DNA from: PWXP01 sp034005525
GTDB lineage: Bacteria; Planctomycetota; Planctomycetia; Pirellulales; Thermoguttaceae
Length of the DNA stretch: 28,265 nucleotides
Assembly (NCBI GenBank): GCA_034005525.1
Contig: JAVEUP010000106.1
Span: 1-28,265 of the forward strand
Direction of reading: 5' to 3'
A program made the position numbers and the translations under genes. Each line of letters begins with the position of its first letter. The stretch's first letter is position 1. Under the pieces are notes generated by a model. The model saw nothing but the letters and a program-made list of their open reading frames with translations, made no database searches and was not told where the DNA came from. This document shows positions 17,247 to 25,457 of the stretch, piece by piece.

Positions 17247-17735
17247 GGATTCAGCCCTTGTGTCGCCTCCCGCCGAAGGAGGCTGGCCCGACGTCGCGGC
17301 CAATGCAAACCGTCTTTCGGATACCCGGCCGTCGCGCCACGAGGACCGCGACCGTCGCAGGTGAATGGTTGCATTCCCTCACTAGCTATTATCGAGCTAG
17401 GATTTCCACCCGGTTGACGCAAGATGTGCAGGTGCGGGTTATTCGGGCGCGCAGCGGCAGATGCCACCTCGCACGCGGCAATCCCAGCGTGATGATTCCG
17501 AGACAGTTCAGCGCGATTGTGCCCGAAACACCGGCGATACCACATGCATGGGTAGGCGGGACTGTAACTGTTCACGGATCGGTGGAGCAGGCTGCTTTCT
17601 TCGATGCATGCGATTGCCACGCACACGGCTTGGCGCGTCCTATACTATCTACAAGGGGCTGCACCATACCCGCCGCGCGGCAGCCCCACGGCACAGACCC
17701 CTGCGCGGCGCCCAATGGTCCCGAGAGGTGTTGAC
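17247..17735. other. Divergent intergenic region
   Basis: About 490 bp between the minus-strand membrane-protein gene and the plus-strand response regulator. No supported gene. A small perfect hairpin (ctagct/agctag) lies at 17382-17400. TATACT at 17641-17646 could be a -10 box for the response regulator, but the nearest TTGCCA lies 21 bp upstream, too far for a standard promoter. Confidence 0.5.
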
Positions 17736-18113
17736 ATGTCGAAGACCGTGCTGGTCGTGGACGATTCAATGCTGATGCGAAAGATGGTGGCCGATACCCT
17801 TGTTGACGCCGGCTGGCAGGTGGTTGGAGAAGCCGCCAACGGACAGGAGGCCGTCGATCAATACAGGGAGAAGCACCCCGACGCCGTGACGCTCGACATT
17901 GTCATGCCGGGCACCAACGGGATGTATGCTCTGGAGCACATTCTGCAATTCGACCCGCGGGCGAAGGTCGTCGTGGTTAGCGCACTGAACCAGACGCGGC
18001 TTATCTCCGAAGCGATCCGCAAGGGCGCCCAGGACTTCATTGCCAAACCGTTTCTGCCCGAGCAGCTCCAACAGACCATGAGCCACTGCGTGCCGGAAGC
18101 AGCCGGTGCATGA
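17736..18113 (+). CDS. Single-domain CheY-like response regulator
   Basis: 125 residues, a lone receiver domain. The start at 17736 follows a GAGAGG ribosome-binding site and gives the canonical first strand MSKTVLVVDDSMLMRKM. Acidic-pocket residues are D9/D10, the phosphoacceptor is D54 in TLDIVMPG, the switch residue is S82 in VVVSAL, and the conserved lysine is K104 in FIAKPF. There is no output domain, so it must act on a partner such as a phosphatase, a flagellar switch or another regulator. No histidine kinase or chemotaxis gene is in the window. The sequence SALNQTRLISEAIRKGAQDF matches the CheY group closest to chemotaxis-type regulators. Confidence 0.95.
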   Translation: MSKTVLVVDDSMLMRKMVADTLVDAGWQVVGEAANGQEAVDQYREKHPDAVTLDIVMPGTNGMYALEHILQFDPRAKVVVVSALNQTRLISEAIRKGAQDFIAKPFLPEQLQQTMSHCVPEAAGA

Positions 18114-18150
18114 GCCATTGTCAAGATACTGGCTGACCGGGGCTCCAAGC

Positions 18151-18237
18151 TCCATTTCCTCCCTCCCTTCCCTGCTTTTCCTTTCTCTATTTTCTTCTCC
18201 AATTCCCCTCTCACTCGGCATCGCATGAGGGTATAAT
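18151..18237 (+). promoter_or_regulatory. Pyrimidine tract and -10 box before apbE
   Basis: The plus strand is almost pure C/T from about 18151 to 18214. TATAAT at 18232-18237 is a perfect -10 hexamer 26 nt before the apbE ATG. No good -35 is found 16-18 bp upstream (TCTCAC at best), so activation by another factor or an alternative sigma is possible. Confidence 0.4.
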
Positions 18238-18263
18238 AGTGGTTTTTTCCACGGAACTTTGCC

Positions 18264-19295
18264 ATGTCCCGAGAGCGCCTTATTGGTGCTGCGTGTATTA
18301 TCTGCCTGATTGCCGTGGTGGCGATCGGCTTCTGGAAGACCGGGGGGCCCGGCGCCCCGGCACGAGTGCTGCTGCCCCGTCGAGTTGAGGCGATCATGGG
18401 GACCGACGGCATGTTGGCCGCGGTCATCCCGCCGGCCGAGCATGGCGAGGCCAACGACGTGCTACATGAGGCGGAGAACGCCCTGCGCGGTTTCGAGGCG
18501 AAATTGAGCGTGTGGCTGAATCGGTCGGAATTGAGCCAACTGAATCGGGCGCCCAGTGGTGAAGAACTGTTCCTTTCCGACTGCACCAGGGCGGTTCTCC
18601 ATGCGGCATACCAGGCGCACCGCGATACGGCAGGAGTGTTCGACGTCACGTGCCGGCCGCAAATCGAGCTGTGGCGGCGAGCCGCGAAGTCCGGCGCAAC
18701 GCCCACCGGCCGGGAACTGGCCGCCGCCCGCGACCAATCAAATTGGCAATTGGTCCGGCTGACCCGGCGCGGAGCCGTGAAAGAGGCGGCCACGGTACAG
18801 TTTGACCTCGGCGGAATTGCCAAGGGCTACGCGATCGACCGGGCCATCGAACTGATGAAGCGGCAAGGTTGGCACGGAGGGCTGGTGAACCTGGGCGGAG
18901 ATATCCGGTGCTTCGGCACCACGCCCACCGGCGAGCCGTGGACCATTGACATCCAGGATCCATTCAGCGAGGGGAAGCTCGGCTCGCTTGTGGCGACCGA
19001 CGTGGCCGTGTGCACCAGCGGCGACTACCGGCGTTATTTCGAGGTGAACGGCCGGCGCCGAAGCCACATCATCGATCCACGCACCGGTGTGCCCACCGAA
19101 GCCTCCTGCTCAGTGACCGTTATTGCGGCCGATGCCGTGACGGCCGACGTGTGGGCAACCGCCCTGAGCGTGCTCGGCCCCGCCGGACTCGAAGCGTTGC
19201 CCGAAGGAATCGACGCCCTGGTCATCGACGGCGATGAAACGAGCCACCGGCTGCTGATGACCGACGGCTTCTGGCGACGGTTCCGGAAGTGGTGA
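18264..19295 (+). CDS. apbE: FAD:protein FMN transferase
   Basis: 343 residues, the normal length for ApbE. The enzyme attaches FMN from FAD to a threonine of target proteins such as Nqr/Rnf subunits, in the presence of Mg2+, outside the cytoplasmic membrane. The N-terminus is a single hydrophobic anchor (residues 6-23) with no good lipobox. Family motifs are DLGGIAKGYAIDRA (181-194), GGLVNLGGDIR (205-215), SGDYRRYFEVNG, SHIIDPRTGVP and TADVWATAL, the last being part of the metal site. No Nqr/Rnf gene is in the window, so the substrate is unknown. The ribosome-binding site is weak. Confidence 0.95.
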   Translation: MSRERLIGAACIICLIAVVAIGFWKTGGPGAPARVLLPRRVEAIMGTDGMLAAVIPPAEHGEANDVLHEAENALRGFEAKLSVWLNRSELSQLNRAPSGEELFLSDCTRAVLHAAYQAHRDTAGVFDVTCRPQIELWRRAAKSGATPTGRELAAARDQSNWQLVRLTRRGAVKEAATVQFDLGGIAKGYAIDRAIELMKRQGWHGGLVNLGGDIRCFGTTPTGEPWTIDIQDPFSEGKLGSLVATDVAVCTSGDYRRYFEVNGRRRSHIIDPRTGVPTEASCSVTVIAADAVTADVWATALSVLGPAGLEALPEGIDALVIDGDETSHRLLMTDGFWRRFRKW

Positions 19296-19328
19296 CGGCC
19301 GGCCCGCGTTTGCCCGTTTCCGTGCCGG

Positions 19329-19356
19329 TTGACGCAACGGCAAAGGCGGTTACAAT
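19329..19356 (+). promoter_or_regulatory. Sigma-70-like promoter of the dxr operon
   Basis: TTGACG (19329-19334) and TACAAT (19351-19356) are separated by 16 bp, each five of six to consensus. Transcription would start near 19363, giving a leader of about 130 nt that includes the double-hairpin repeat at 19415-19471. Confidence 0.55.
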
Positions 19357-19414
19357 CGGCGGGGGAATCGATGTACGGGCGACCCTTCCGAGGCAATCGC
19401 CGGAAACAGAAACG

Positions 19415-19471
19415 TAGGCGAGTCTCTCCGAGACTCGTATGGAGCGTTTCGGAGAAACGCTGTTGCGGGAA
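19415..19471 (+). repeat. Double-hairpin REP-like element, copy 2, in the dxr leader
   Basis: Hairpin one is cgagtctc-tcc-gagactcg-type at 19419-19437 (8-bp stem, 3-nt loop). Hairpin two is agcgtttc-gga-gaaacgct at 19443-19461 (8-bp perfect stem, 3-nt loop), followed by gttgcggga. Order, loop composition and trailing sequence match copy 1 at 15201-15263. It ends 23 nt before the dxr start codon. Confidence 0.75.
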
Positions 19472-19493
19472 TGTTCTTCATGCCACTGGCCCT

Positions 19494-20657
19494 ATGAACC
19501 CTCGCTCCAAGAATATCGTCATTCTGGGCTCAACGGGGAGCATTGGGCGCAGCACACTGGAGGTGATCGCGGCGTCGGGGGGGCGGTTGCGGCCAGTCGC
19601 CCTGTCGGCCCATTCCAGCCTCGACCTGCTCGAGGCCCAATCGCGACAGTGGCACCCGGAATGCATCGTTGCCACCGACGCCGACGCCGCGAGCCGGCAC
19701 GACTGGTCGGCACTGCCCGACGGCGTGCAACTGCTCCTCGGCCCGGACGCCGTCGCCGAGGTCGTTGCCCGGGCCGAGGTGGACGTAGTGGTTTCGGCCA
19801 TTGTGGGCAGTGCGGGCCTGCACGGCACCTGGGCGGCGCTGGAAGCAGGAAAGACCGTTGCCCTGGCCAACAAGGAAAGCCTGGTGGTCGGCGGGCCGTT
19901 GGTGACCCGCTTGGCAGCCGAACGCGGTGCCACGCTACTGCCGGTCGACAGCGAACACAGTGCCGTCTTCCAGGCGATGCAGGCCGGCCGGCGTGAAGAA
20001 GTGCGGAGGGTGGTGCTTACCGCCAGCGGGGGGCCTTTCCGCAACTACCCCCCGGAACGGTTGTCACAGGTAACGGTCGAAGAGGCCTTGGCGCACCCGA
20101 CCTGGGACATGGGCCGGAAGATCACGATCGATTCGGCCACCCTGATGAACAAGGCGCTGGAGATTATCGAGGCCCGCTGGCTGTTCGACCTGGGGCCCGG
20201 CCAGATTGACGTGGTGGTGCATCCGCAATCGGTCGTTCATTCGATGGTAGAATACATAGACGGCTCCGTGATTGCCCAAGTTAGCCCGCCCGACATGAAG
20301 CTGCCCATTCAGTACGCGCTGACGTGGCCGGATCGCTGTGAGGGCATTGCGGCGAAGCTCGATTTGGGCCGGGCGATGCACTGGGAGTTCGAGCCGCCGG
20401 ACCCCGACCGCTTCCCCGCGCTTCGACTGGGCCTGGAGGCGGCTGAGGCCGGGGGCACGACCGGTGCGGTGCTCAACGGCGCCAACGAGGCGGCCGTGGC
20501 AGCGTTCCTTGCCGGCAAGCTGCCCCTGAACCAGATTGTGCCCGCCTGCCGGCGCGCCCTCGACTCGCACACCTTTGACCCGAATCCTACACTATCGCAA
20601 CTCGTAAACCTGGACCGCTGGGCCAGGGAGGAGGTTTCCCGTTGGGTTTCTGCCTGA
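19494..20657 (+). CDS. dxr: 1-deoxy-D-xylulose 5-phosphate reductoisomerase
   Basis: 387 residues, the usual length. Dxr converts 1-deoxy-D-xylulose 5-phosphate to 2-C-methyl-D-erythritol 4-phosphate with NADPH, the committed step of the MEP isoprenoid pathway in the cytoplasm. The NADPH loop is ILGSTGSIGRS (10-20). Other motifs are ALANKESLVVGG, the metal ligands in PVDSEHSAVFQ (D152, E154) and E223 in NKALEIIEARWLF, plus HPTWDMGRKITIDSATLMNK, HPQSVVHSMVEY and NGANEAAVAAFL. The start MNPRSKN is chosen because the glycine loop must be near the N-terminus; the frame continues upstream through a hairpin repeat that is not coding. No clear ribosome-binding site is present. The gene overlaps rseP by 16 nt. 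Confidence 0.97.
   Translation: MNPRSKNIVILGSTGSIGRSTLEVIAASGGRLRPVALSAHSSLDLLEAQSRQWHPECIVATDADAASRHDWSALPDGVQLLLGPDAVAEVVARAEVDVVVSAIVGSAGLHGTWAALEAGKTVALANKESLVVGGPLVTRLAAERGATLLPVDSEHSAVFQAMQAGRREEVRRVVLTASGGPFRNYPPERLSQVTVEEALAHPTWDMGRKITIDSATLMNKALEIIEARWLFDLGPGQIDVVVHPQSVVHSMVEYIDGSVIAQVSPPDMKLPIQYALTWPDRCEGIAAKLDLGRAMHWEFEPPDPDRFPALRLGLEAAEAGGTTGAVLNGANEAAVAAFLAGKLPLNQIVPACRRALDSHTFDPNPTLSQLVNLDRWAREEVSRWVSA
20629..20644 (+). promoter_or_regulatory. Ribosome-binding site fixing the TTG start of rseP
   Basis: AGGAGG at 20629-20634, inside the end of dxr, lies 7 nt before TTG at 20642. No ATG or GTG has such a site nearby, so TTG is the likely start and dxr and rseP are translationally coupled. 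Confidence 0.7.
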
Positions 20658-22837
20658 TCGCTGCCGTGGACCTTGGACTGCTCGTCGTCATCCTGCAAGT
20701 GGCGATTGCCCTGGGGCTGGTTATTTTCGTGCATGAACTTGGGCACTTCGCCGTGGCCAAGTGGTGCGGCGTGAAGTGTGAGAAGTTCTACCTGGGGTTC
20801 GACTTCTTCGGGTGGAAGCTGTTCCGGTACCGCTGGGGCGAAACGGAGTACGGGATCGGCATCTTCCCGCTGGGCGGCTACGTGAAGATGCTCGGCCAGG
20901 AAGACAACCCCGCCCGCCTGCGCGAGGAAATCGAGCGGGCCAGGCAGCAGGAGCAGACGGGCCAAGCCGAACCTGCCGGAGCCGAGGCACAGAGTGGCCG
21001 GTCGGAAGGAGAAGGGCCGGCGGAGGTGGCCGAAGCTCGTTCCACGACCAGCCCGGAGGGTGCTGCGCAGAGAGGACTCCCCGCCCCTTCGCCGGAAGAC
21101 GTGGCTGCCGCCGAAAAGGCGCTTTTTGATCCGCGAAGCTACCTGTCGAAGAGCGTACCACAGCGCATGGCCATCATCTCGGCCGGTGTGATTATGAACC
21201 TGGTGTTCGCGTTCTGCTGTGCGGTGGTAGCTTACGGCATTGGCGTACGCCAGATCGAGTGTGGCGTCGGCAACCTGATTGCCGGCGACGCGGCATGGCA
21301 GGCCGGCTTCGAGGTGGGCGATCGCATTACGGAAATCAACGGCCGGCGCGTCGAGGCATTCCGCGAACTGCAAGAGGCCGTCGCCCTGGGCGACGCCGGC
21401 GAGGAAGCCGCGTTTGTCGTTGAGCGGTTCGGCGAGGACGAGCCGATCGAGCTGCGCACCCGGCCCGATCTGGCAAGAGGCCGGCCGACCATCGGCATTA
21501 CCAACCCGTACACGACCAGTCTGCTCTCGAAGAAGACCGCCGATCGCGCGGGGCTTGAGCATCCGAGCGAGCCGGGCGCCCCGGCGCGCGACGCCCAGCC
21601 GCCTTTCCAGTTTGCCGACCGCGTCGTGGCCATCGACGGGCAGCCCATCGGGCACTACGCGCAGATCGACGCGTTCCTCGCAGCCCACCCCGAAAGAGAA
21701 CTGACGTTCTCCGTAGAACGCCGCGCGCCCGGCGCCGCGTCCGAGGCCGACACGTTCACGGTGGTCGATATTCGCGTAGCGCCGAACCCGGCGCGGCGGC
21801 TCGGCCTGGTCATGACGATGGGCGATGTCACGGCCGTTCGCAATGGTTCGCCGGCCGCAACGGCAGGTGTCCGTCCCGGCGACCGGCTGGCGGCGATCGA
21901 CGGACAGCCGCCCGGCGACCCCATTCTGCTGCCCGACCGGTTGCGCCGGCGCACCGGTGAGAAGGTGACGCTGCAACTGCGCCGAGAGGACGAGGCGCCG
22001 CGCGAGGTCCAGGTGGTTGTCGGACCTCCGCAGGGCGCCGCCATATCGGCCTTGCCGGGAAACCCGCTGGACGTGCCCGTCCTGGGGCTGGCCTACCAGG
22101 TCCATGCCCGCGTGGCCGAGGTTCTGCCGGGCAGTCCTGCCGCGAGGGCCGGGTTGCGCGCAGGCGACACGATCACGGAAGCCGTCATCGCTCCGCCGGC
22201 CGATCTGACACCCGAGCAGAAGCGGCTGGGTGCGAGCGAGATGACCGTAACATTCAACGACGACGCTCCCGCCTGGCCCGCGTTCTCCTACCGGTTCCAG
22301 CAGTCACTGCCGGGCAGCACGGTAACGCTGACCACCGGCGACGGGCGCACGATAACGCTCGAGCCCGTGGTCGCCGACGATTGGCATCTGGCCGGCCGCG
22401 GCCTGGTATTTGAACCTCCGTACTTCTATCGCCAGGCTCACGGCGTGGGTGAGGCACTGGCGTTGGGCGGTCGCGAGACATTCGATTCGGTGGCGCAGGT
22501 GTACCTGTTCCTGCGGCGGATCGGTACGCAGATTTCCCCACGGCAGTTGGGCGGACCGATCACCATTGCGCGCGCGGCGGGCCATTTTGCCTACGAGGGT
22601 TTCGCGCAATTCCTGATTTTCATTACATTGCTCAGCGCGAACCTGGCGGTGATCAACTTTCTGCCCATCCCCTTGCTCGACGGTGGGCACATCGTCTTCC
22701 TCGCGTACGAGGGCATTCGCGGCAAGCCGGCCGACGAACGCGTGCAGATCATCCTGACTTACCTCGGCCTGGCGTTCATCCTGACGCTGATGGTCTGGGT
22801 GATTGGGTTGGATATAGGGCTGATTGACCGGAACTAA
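20642..22837 (+). CDS. rseP: Site-2 intramembrane zinc metalloprotease (RseP type)
   Basis: 731 residues, against about 450 in E. coli RseP. The zinc motif is HELGH (31-35) in the first membrane helix, and the third ligand sits in LPIPLLDGGH (680-683). RseP cuts anti-sigma factors and signal peptides within the membrane after a first cleavage outside. The extra length has two sources: a Glu/Gln/Ala-rich low-complexity insert (about 86-160) between the first helix and the next, and several PDZ-like units (about 205-285, 322-380, 392-462, 484-580) with signatures such as AGFEVGDRITEINGRRV, AGVRPGDRLAAIDGQ and AGLRAGDTITEAV. Three C-terminal hydrophobic segments follow. It starts inside dxr and ends directly against the next gene (TAAATG). 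Confidence 0.93.
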   Translation: MGFCLIAAVDLGLLVVILQVAIALGLVIFVHELGHFAVAKWCGVKCEKFYLGFDFFGWKLFRYRWGETEYGIGIFPLGGYVKMLGQEDNPARLREEIERARQQEQTGQAEPAGAEAQSGRSEGEGPAEVAEARSTTSPEGAAQRGLPAPSPEDVAAAEKALFDPRSYLSKSVPQRMAIISAGVIMNLVFAFCCAVVAYGIGVRQIECGVGNLIAGDAAWQAGFEVGDRITEINGRRVEAFRELQEAVALGDAGEEAAFVVERFGEDEPIELRTRPDLARGRPTIGITNPYTTSLLSKKTADRAGLEHPSEPGAPARDAQPPFQFADRVVAIDGQPIGHYAQIDAFLAAHPERELTFSVERRAPGAASEADTFTVVDIRVAPNPARRLGLVMTMGDVTAVRNGSPAATAGVRPGDRLAAIDGQPPGDPILLPDRLRRRTGEKVTLQLRREDEAPREVQVVVGPPQGAAISALPGNPLDVPVLGLAYQVHARVAEVLPGSPAARAGLRAGDTITEAVIAPPADLTPEQKRLGASEMTVTFNDDAPAWPAFSYRFQQSLPGSTVTLTTGDGRTITLEPVVADDWHLAGRGLVFEPPYFYRQAHGVGEALALGGRETFDSVAQVYLFLRRIGTQISPRQLGGPITIARAAGHFAYEGFAQFLIFITLLSANLAVINFLPIPLLDGGHIVFLAYEGIRGKPADERVQIILTYLGLAFILTLMVWVIGLDIGLIDRN

Positions 22838-24676
22838 ATGCCCGACCTCATTGCACAAGGCGAAGAACCGCAACAGCGCTGGCGACGGTCGCTGCCCGCG
22901 GGGCAGAGCGTCGTGCTGGGCCGGTCCGGGGGCGTATGGGCGGTTCCGTGGGACGGCCGGGTGTCGCGCCGCCACGTGCGGCTCTGCTGGAACGGCAGCC
23001 GGCTTGAGGTCCGGCGCGAACCCGGGGCGAGAAACCCGGTGTACCTGCGCGGGCAGGAAGTGGACCAGTTCGAGCTTCAGCCGGGTGATCATTTCGTCAT
23101 CGGACAGACGACCTTCACCCTGGCCGATCAGCGCGTCACACTGACCGCCACGGCGCCCCGACCGGTGCAACAGCAGTCCTTCAGTGCCCAGTACCTGCGC
23201 CAAGTGCCGTTCCGCAATCCTGACCGGCGCATCGAGGTGCTCAGCCGATTGCCCGAGGTGATTTCCGGCGCGGCGGGCGACCTTGAGTTGTTCGTGCGTC
23301 TGGTCACCATGCTGCTGGCCGGTGTGCCGCGTGCCCAGGCCGCGGCCGTCGTGGCGGTGGCCGATACGGCCCGCGATACGGCTGACGATTTCGAGGAAAC
23401 CCTCCCACTGCGCACGCGCGAGGGGCCGCCGGCCGAACCCGCGGCCGGGATGCCGGCCGCGGCGGTGGAAGTGCTCCACTGGGACCAGCGGCTGGCCGTC
23501 GGCGCCAACTTCCAGCCGAGCCAGGGGCTGATTGTCGAAGCCGTGCATTCGCGGCAGAGCGTGCTCCACGTGTGGCGGGGCGTCGATTCCCTGCAGCCCG
23601 ATTCGTTCACGCACAGCGACGACTACGACTGGGCCTTCTGCACGCCCGTGCTGGGCCGCGCGTGCACCGGCTGGGGCCTGTACGTGACCGGCCGGTTCAC
23701 CGCCGAGCGGAGTACGCTGCCCTCGTCGACCGATCCGACCGACCTGCGCGAGGACGTGAAGTTCACCGAGCTGGTCGCGGCCATGCTCGGCGCGCTGCGG
23801 CAGATGCGGCTCCTGGAGCATCGGCAGGCGGCGCTGAGCCAGTTTTTCTCACCCATCGTACTCGAGACGCTGGCCGTGGAGGATCCGGAGGTCGTCCTGG
23901 CCCCGCGCGAGGCCGAGGTGACGGTCATGTTCTGCGACTTGCAGGGCTTCTCGCGCGAGTCGGAACGCTCGGCCGGCGACCTGCTGAGCCTTCTCGATCG
24001 TGTCAGCACGGCGCTGGGCGTGATGACGCGGCACATCCGCACGGCCGGCGGCGTGGTGGGCGATTTCCAGGGCGACGCCGCCATGGGCTTCTGGGGCTGG
24101 CCTTTCGCCCAGCCCGACGCCGTGGAAAAGACCTGCCGCGCTGCCCTGGCCATTCGCGCCGAGCTGGAGGCCTCGCGCGGCTTCCGCGCAGGCATCGGCA
24201 TTGCCACCGGGACGGCGGTCGCGGGCAAGCTAGGCACGGCCGAGCAGGTGAAGGTCACCGTATTCGGCCCGGTGGTGAACCTTGCCTCGCGCCTGGAGAG
24301 CATGACCCGGCTGCTCAGCGCGCCCATCCTGCTTGACGAAACCACGGCCGAACTGATCCGCCGCGAGGTGCCTCGCGAGGTCGCCCGCGTGCGACGCCTG
24401 GCCAAGGTGCGTCCTTTCGGTCTCGACACGCCGCTGTTGGTCAGCGAACTACTGCCGCCCGGATCGGCGTATCCACAGCTTACCGACGAACACCTTGAGT
24501 GTTATGAGTTAGCGCTGGACGCATTTCTTTCGGGCGACTGGTCGCGCGCGTTTGAACTCCTTCACCGCATCCCTGCCGGCGACCGTGTGAAAGACTTCCT
24601 CACCCTTCAAATCACCCGCCACAACCGCACCCCGCCGCCGGGCTTTGACGGGGTGATTGGGCTGGAGAGCAAGTGA
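22838..24676 (+). CDS. FHA-GAF-class III nucleotidyl cyclase
   Basis: 612 residues. An FHA domain (about 20-95) shows GRS (28-30), SRRH (43-46) and N66, so it should bind phosphothreonine. A GAF-like sensor region follows (about 135-325). A linker with QFFSPIVLETL leads into a class III cyclase domain (about 358-500) with VTVMFCDLQGFSRE (metal Asp367), GDFQGDAAMGFWG (metal Asp413) and NLASRLES (Asn481, Arg485). The usual substrate-selecting Lys is Asp409 and the usual Asp is Pro478, so the base specificity or activity is uncertain. The C-terminal part (about 535-612) looks helical, ending in PPGFDGVIGLESK. The ATG abuts the rseP stop, so it belongs to the dxr-rseP transcript. No membrane segment is seen. 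Confidence 0.9.
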   Translation: MPDLIAQGEEPQQRWRRSLPAGQSVVLGRSGGVWAVPWDGRVSRRHVRLCWNGSRLEVRREPGARNPVYLRGQEVDQFELQPGDHFVIGQTTFTLADQRVTLTATAPRPVQQQSFSAQYLRQVPFRNPDRRIEVLSRLPEVISGAAGDLELFVRLVTMLLAGVPRAQAAAVVAVADTARDTADDFEETLPLRTREGPPAEPAAGMPAAAVEVLHWDQRLAVGANFQPSQGLIVEAVHSRQSVLHVWRGVDSLQPDSFTHSDDYDWAFCTPVLGRACTGWGLYVTGRFTAERSTLPSSTDPTDLREDVKFTELVAAMLGALRQMRLLEHRQAALSQFFSPIVLETLAVEDPEVVLAPREAEVTVMFCDLQGFSRESERSAGDLLSLLDRVSTALGVMTRHIRTAGGVVGDFQGDAAMGFWGWPFAQPDAVEKTCRAALAIRAELEASRGFRAGIGIATGTAVAGKLGTAEQVKVTVFGPVVNLASRLESMTRLLSAPILLDETTAELIRREVPREVARVRRLAKVRPFGLDTPLLVSELLPPGSAYPQLTDEHLECYELALDAFLSGDWSRAFELLHRIPAGDRVKDFLTLQITRHNRTPPPGFDGVIGLESK

Positions 24677-24983
24677 GCCCGTGGTCTCGAAGCCGTGGGG
24701 GCTGGGCGGAGAACAGGTCGTGAGTGCGGGACACAAACCAGAGTTCCCCAGGTAGCCAGAATCGGTATTGTGTTCCCGGATTCGTTGTCCCTTTCGCCAG
24801 GGCCCCCTCGACTTCGAATTCTCTTCAGTCTAGACTTAACCTGTGTAGAATGAGCATTTTCGGCTCTTCCGTTTCCAGGTGCAGACCGCGACGATATGGT
24901 GGGGGCACGCCGCTGCGCTGTCTCGCGGAAGAAGCAGTTTGCACCTAGAAACGGACGAGGGTTGCAGGAAACGGGAGGTTGAT
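24677..24983. other. Intergenic region with a 15-bp inverted repeat upstream of hicBA
   Basis: About 300 bp with no gene. CCGTTTCCAGGTGCA (24869-24883) is inverted as TGCACCTAGAAACGG (24940-24954), 14 of 15 matching, with 56 bp between. The right arm ends 29 nt before the hicB start. It may be an operator, a stem-loop in the leader, or the ends of a small mobile repeat. Confidence 0.6.
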
Positions 24984-25202
24984 ATGAAAGCCGAGTTCAC
25001 AGCAATTCTGGAACCCGCCCCCGAGGGCGGCTATTGGGCAATTTGCCCGGAGGTGCCCGGCGCCAACGGGCAGGGTGAGACGGTGGAAGAAACCAAAGAG
25101 AGTTTGCGGCAAGCTATTGAGTTGATCCTGGAGGATCGCAGGGCGGATATTCTGCGCGGGTTGCCCGACGACGCCATCCAAGACACGGTGCTGGTGGGAT
25201 GA
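24984..25202 (+). CDS. hicB: HicB-family antitoxin
   Basis: 72 residues from the ATG at 24984, which has GGGAGG 5 nt upstream; the frame extends further upstream but with non-family sequence. The sequence MKAEFTAILEPAPEGGYWAI, then CPEVPGANGQGETVEE and ESLRQAIELILE, is the partial RNase H-like HicB fold. HicB binds and blocks the HicA mRNA interferase. This version stops after the fold, with no ribbon-helix-helix or HTH tail, so DNA binding and autoregulation would need another factor or a different surface. The gene overlaps hicA by ATGA (25199-25202). Order is antitoxin first. Confidence 0.92.
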   Translation: MKAEFTAILEPAPEGGYWAICPEVPGANGQGETVEETKESLRQAIELILEDRRADILRGLPDDAIQDTVLVG

Positions 25203-25378
25203 AACGGCGAGACTTGGAACGCAAGTTGAGGGTAGCCGGGTGCTACCTGAAGCGGGAAGGTAGTTCCCATTCACTCTGGATCAATCCGAAGACCGGAGCG
25301 ACGGAAGCAGTCCCCCGGCACAGCGAAATCAAAGAGCCGTTGGCGAAGAAGATTCTGAAGAATCTCAACGCAGAATGA
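25199..25378 (+). CDS. hicA: HicA-family toxin (mRNA interferase)
   Basis: 59 residues: starts MKRRDLERKLRVAGCYLKRE, then GSSHSLWINPKTG, then AVPRHSEIKEPLAKKILKNL. This is the double-stranded RNA-binding-like fold of HicA. The catalytic His is H24 in GSSHSLW, and the AVPRH strand is also conserved. HicA cuts mRNA, independent of the ribosome in studied cases, and is held inactive by HicB. The start codon overlaps the hicB stop (ATGA), so translation is coupled. The gene is at the short end of the family range and is easily missed by length cut-offs. Confidence 0.92.
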   Translation: MKRRDLERKLRVAGCYLKREGSSHSLWINPKTGATEAVPRHSEIKEPLAKKILKNLNAE

Positions 25379-25457
25379 CCAAGGGGCCGGCCACGCAGGG
25401 AGAACGTGGCTGTGCGACGCCGGCCGACTCGGCACCAGGCGAGGCAGGCCGGGAGAT

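Noticed and set aside
17614..17646. TTGCCA ... TATACT as a promoter for the response regulator
   Set aside because: The spacing is 21 bp, outside the normal 16-18 bp.
17604..17735. N-terminal extension of the response regulator to 17604
   Set aside because: The receiver fold starts at MSKTVLVVDDS with a good ribosome-binding site; the extra 44 residues have no family support.
20309..22105. 598-residue minus-strand frame
   Set aside because: Antisense shadow of dxr and rseP, caused by high GC; both plus-strand genes have complete family motifs. The 505-residue frame at 22304-23821 is rejected for the same reason.
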